Shown: in pieces, positions 5,504 through 5,530 of the stretch
How positions within the stretch are numbered: the stretch's first letter is position 1
Layout of the letters: every line of letters begins with the position of its first letter
Assembly: GCA_964651755.1 (NCBI GenBank)
Contig: CAZYZD010000110.1
Location: forward strand, 1-5,530
Direction of reading: 5' to 3'
Length of the DNA: 5,530 nucleotides
From: QNZT01 sp964651755
Lineage (GTDB): Bacteria > Campylobacterota > Campylobacteria > Campylobacterales > QNZT01
The notes under the pieces: generated by a model
Told to the model about the DNA's origin: nothing
Database searches by the model: none
The model's input: the letters and a program-made list of their open reading frames with translations, nothing else
Program-made: the position numbers and the translations under genes

Positions 5504-5530
5504 ATAAGAATATCTTTTTTAAACTTAAAA

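Noticed and set aside
1..5530. tRNA or rRNA genes, CRISPR arrays, insertion sequences, integrase attachment sites
   Set aside because: I looked for cloverleaf-like segments, regularly spaced repeats and transposase-like frames on both strands and saw none. Coding sequence covers nearly all of the window.

Overview
The window reads entirely on the minus strand, so its gene order is right to left. It looks like a chromosomal segment of a Campylobacterota (former Epsilonproteobacteria) genome. The evidence is the S12 sequence at the left edge, which closely resembles the Campylobacter/Sulfurimonas type as I remember it, the AT-rich composition with Lys/Asn/Ile-rich proteins, and a T-rich stretch before an AT-rich -10 in place of a clear -35. 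A free-living sulfur-oxidising relative such as Sulfurimonas or Sulfurovum would fit, but the genus cannot be fixed from this sequence.

Layout from right to left: a promoter-like TATAAT at 5498-5503; a TolC-family outer-membrane channel (3822-5483, non-ATG start); an HlyB/LapB-type ABC exporter with a degenerate C39-like N-terminal domain (1706-3811); an HlyD-family membrane fusion protein (401-1705); a 174-bp spacer (227-400) with hairpins and a probable rpsL promoter and leader; and the first 75 codons of rpsL (1-226, cut by the window edge).

The three large genes are a complete type I secretion system in one tight operon. The gaps are 10 bp and 0 bp, and each downstream ribosome binding site is built into the end of the gene before it. 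The ABC protein would energise export and recognise the substrate, the HlyD protein would bridge the periplasm, and the TolC protein would form the outer-membrane exit. No substrate (RTX protein, adhesin or S-layer protein) and no substrate-processing protease is in view. The exporter lacks the C39 catalytic Cys and His, so a substrate with an uncleaved C-terminal signal is more likely than a double-glycine leader peptide.

The most unusual feature is in the TolC protein. Between its signal peptide and the channel core it carries a roughly 90-residue, acidic, Thr/Asn-rich linker. In this linker, five of eight Asn residues (N58, N71, N89, N115, N125) sit in perfect bacterial N-glycosylation sequons (D/E-X-N-X-S/T), the motif used by PglB oligosaccharyltransferases of Campylobacterota. 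This suggests a heavily N-glycosylated periplasmic extension on a secretion channel. The rest of the window is ordinary for its gene families.
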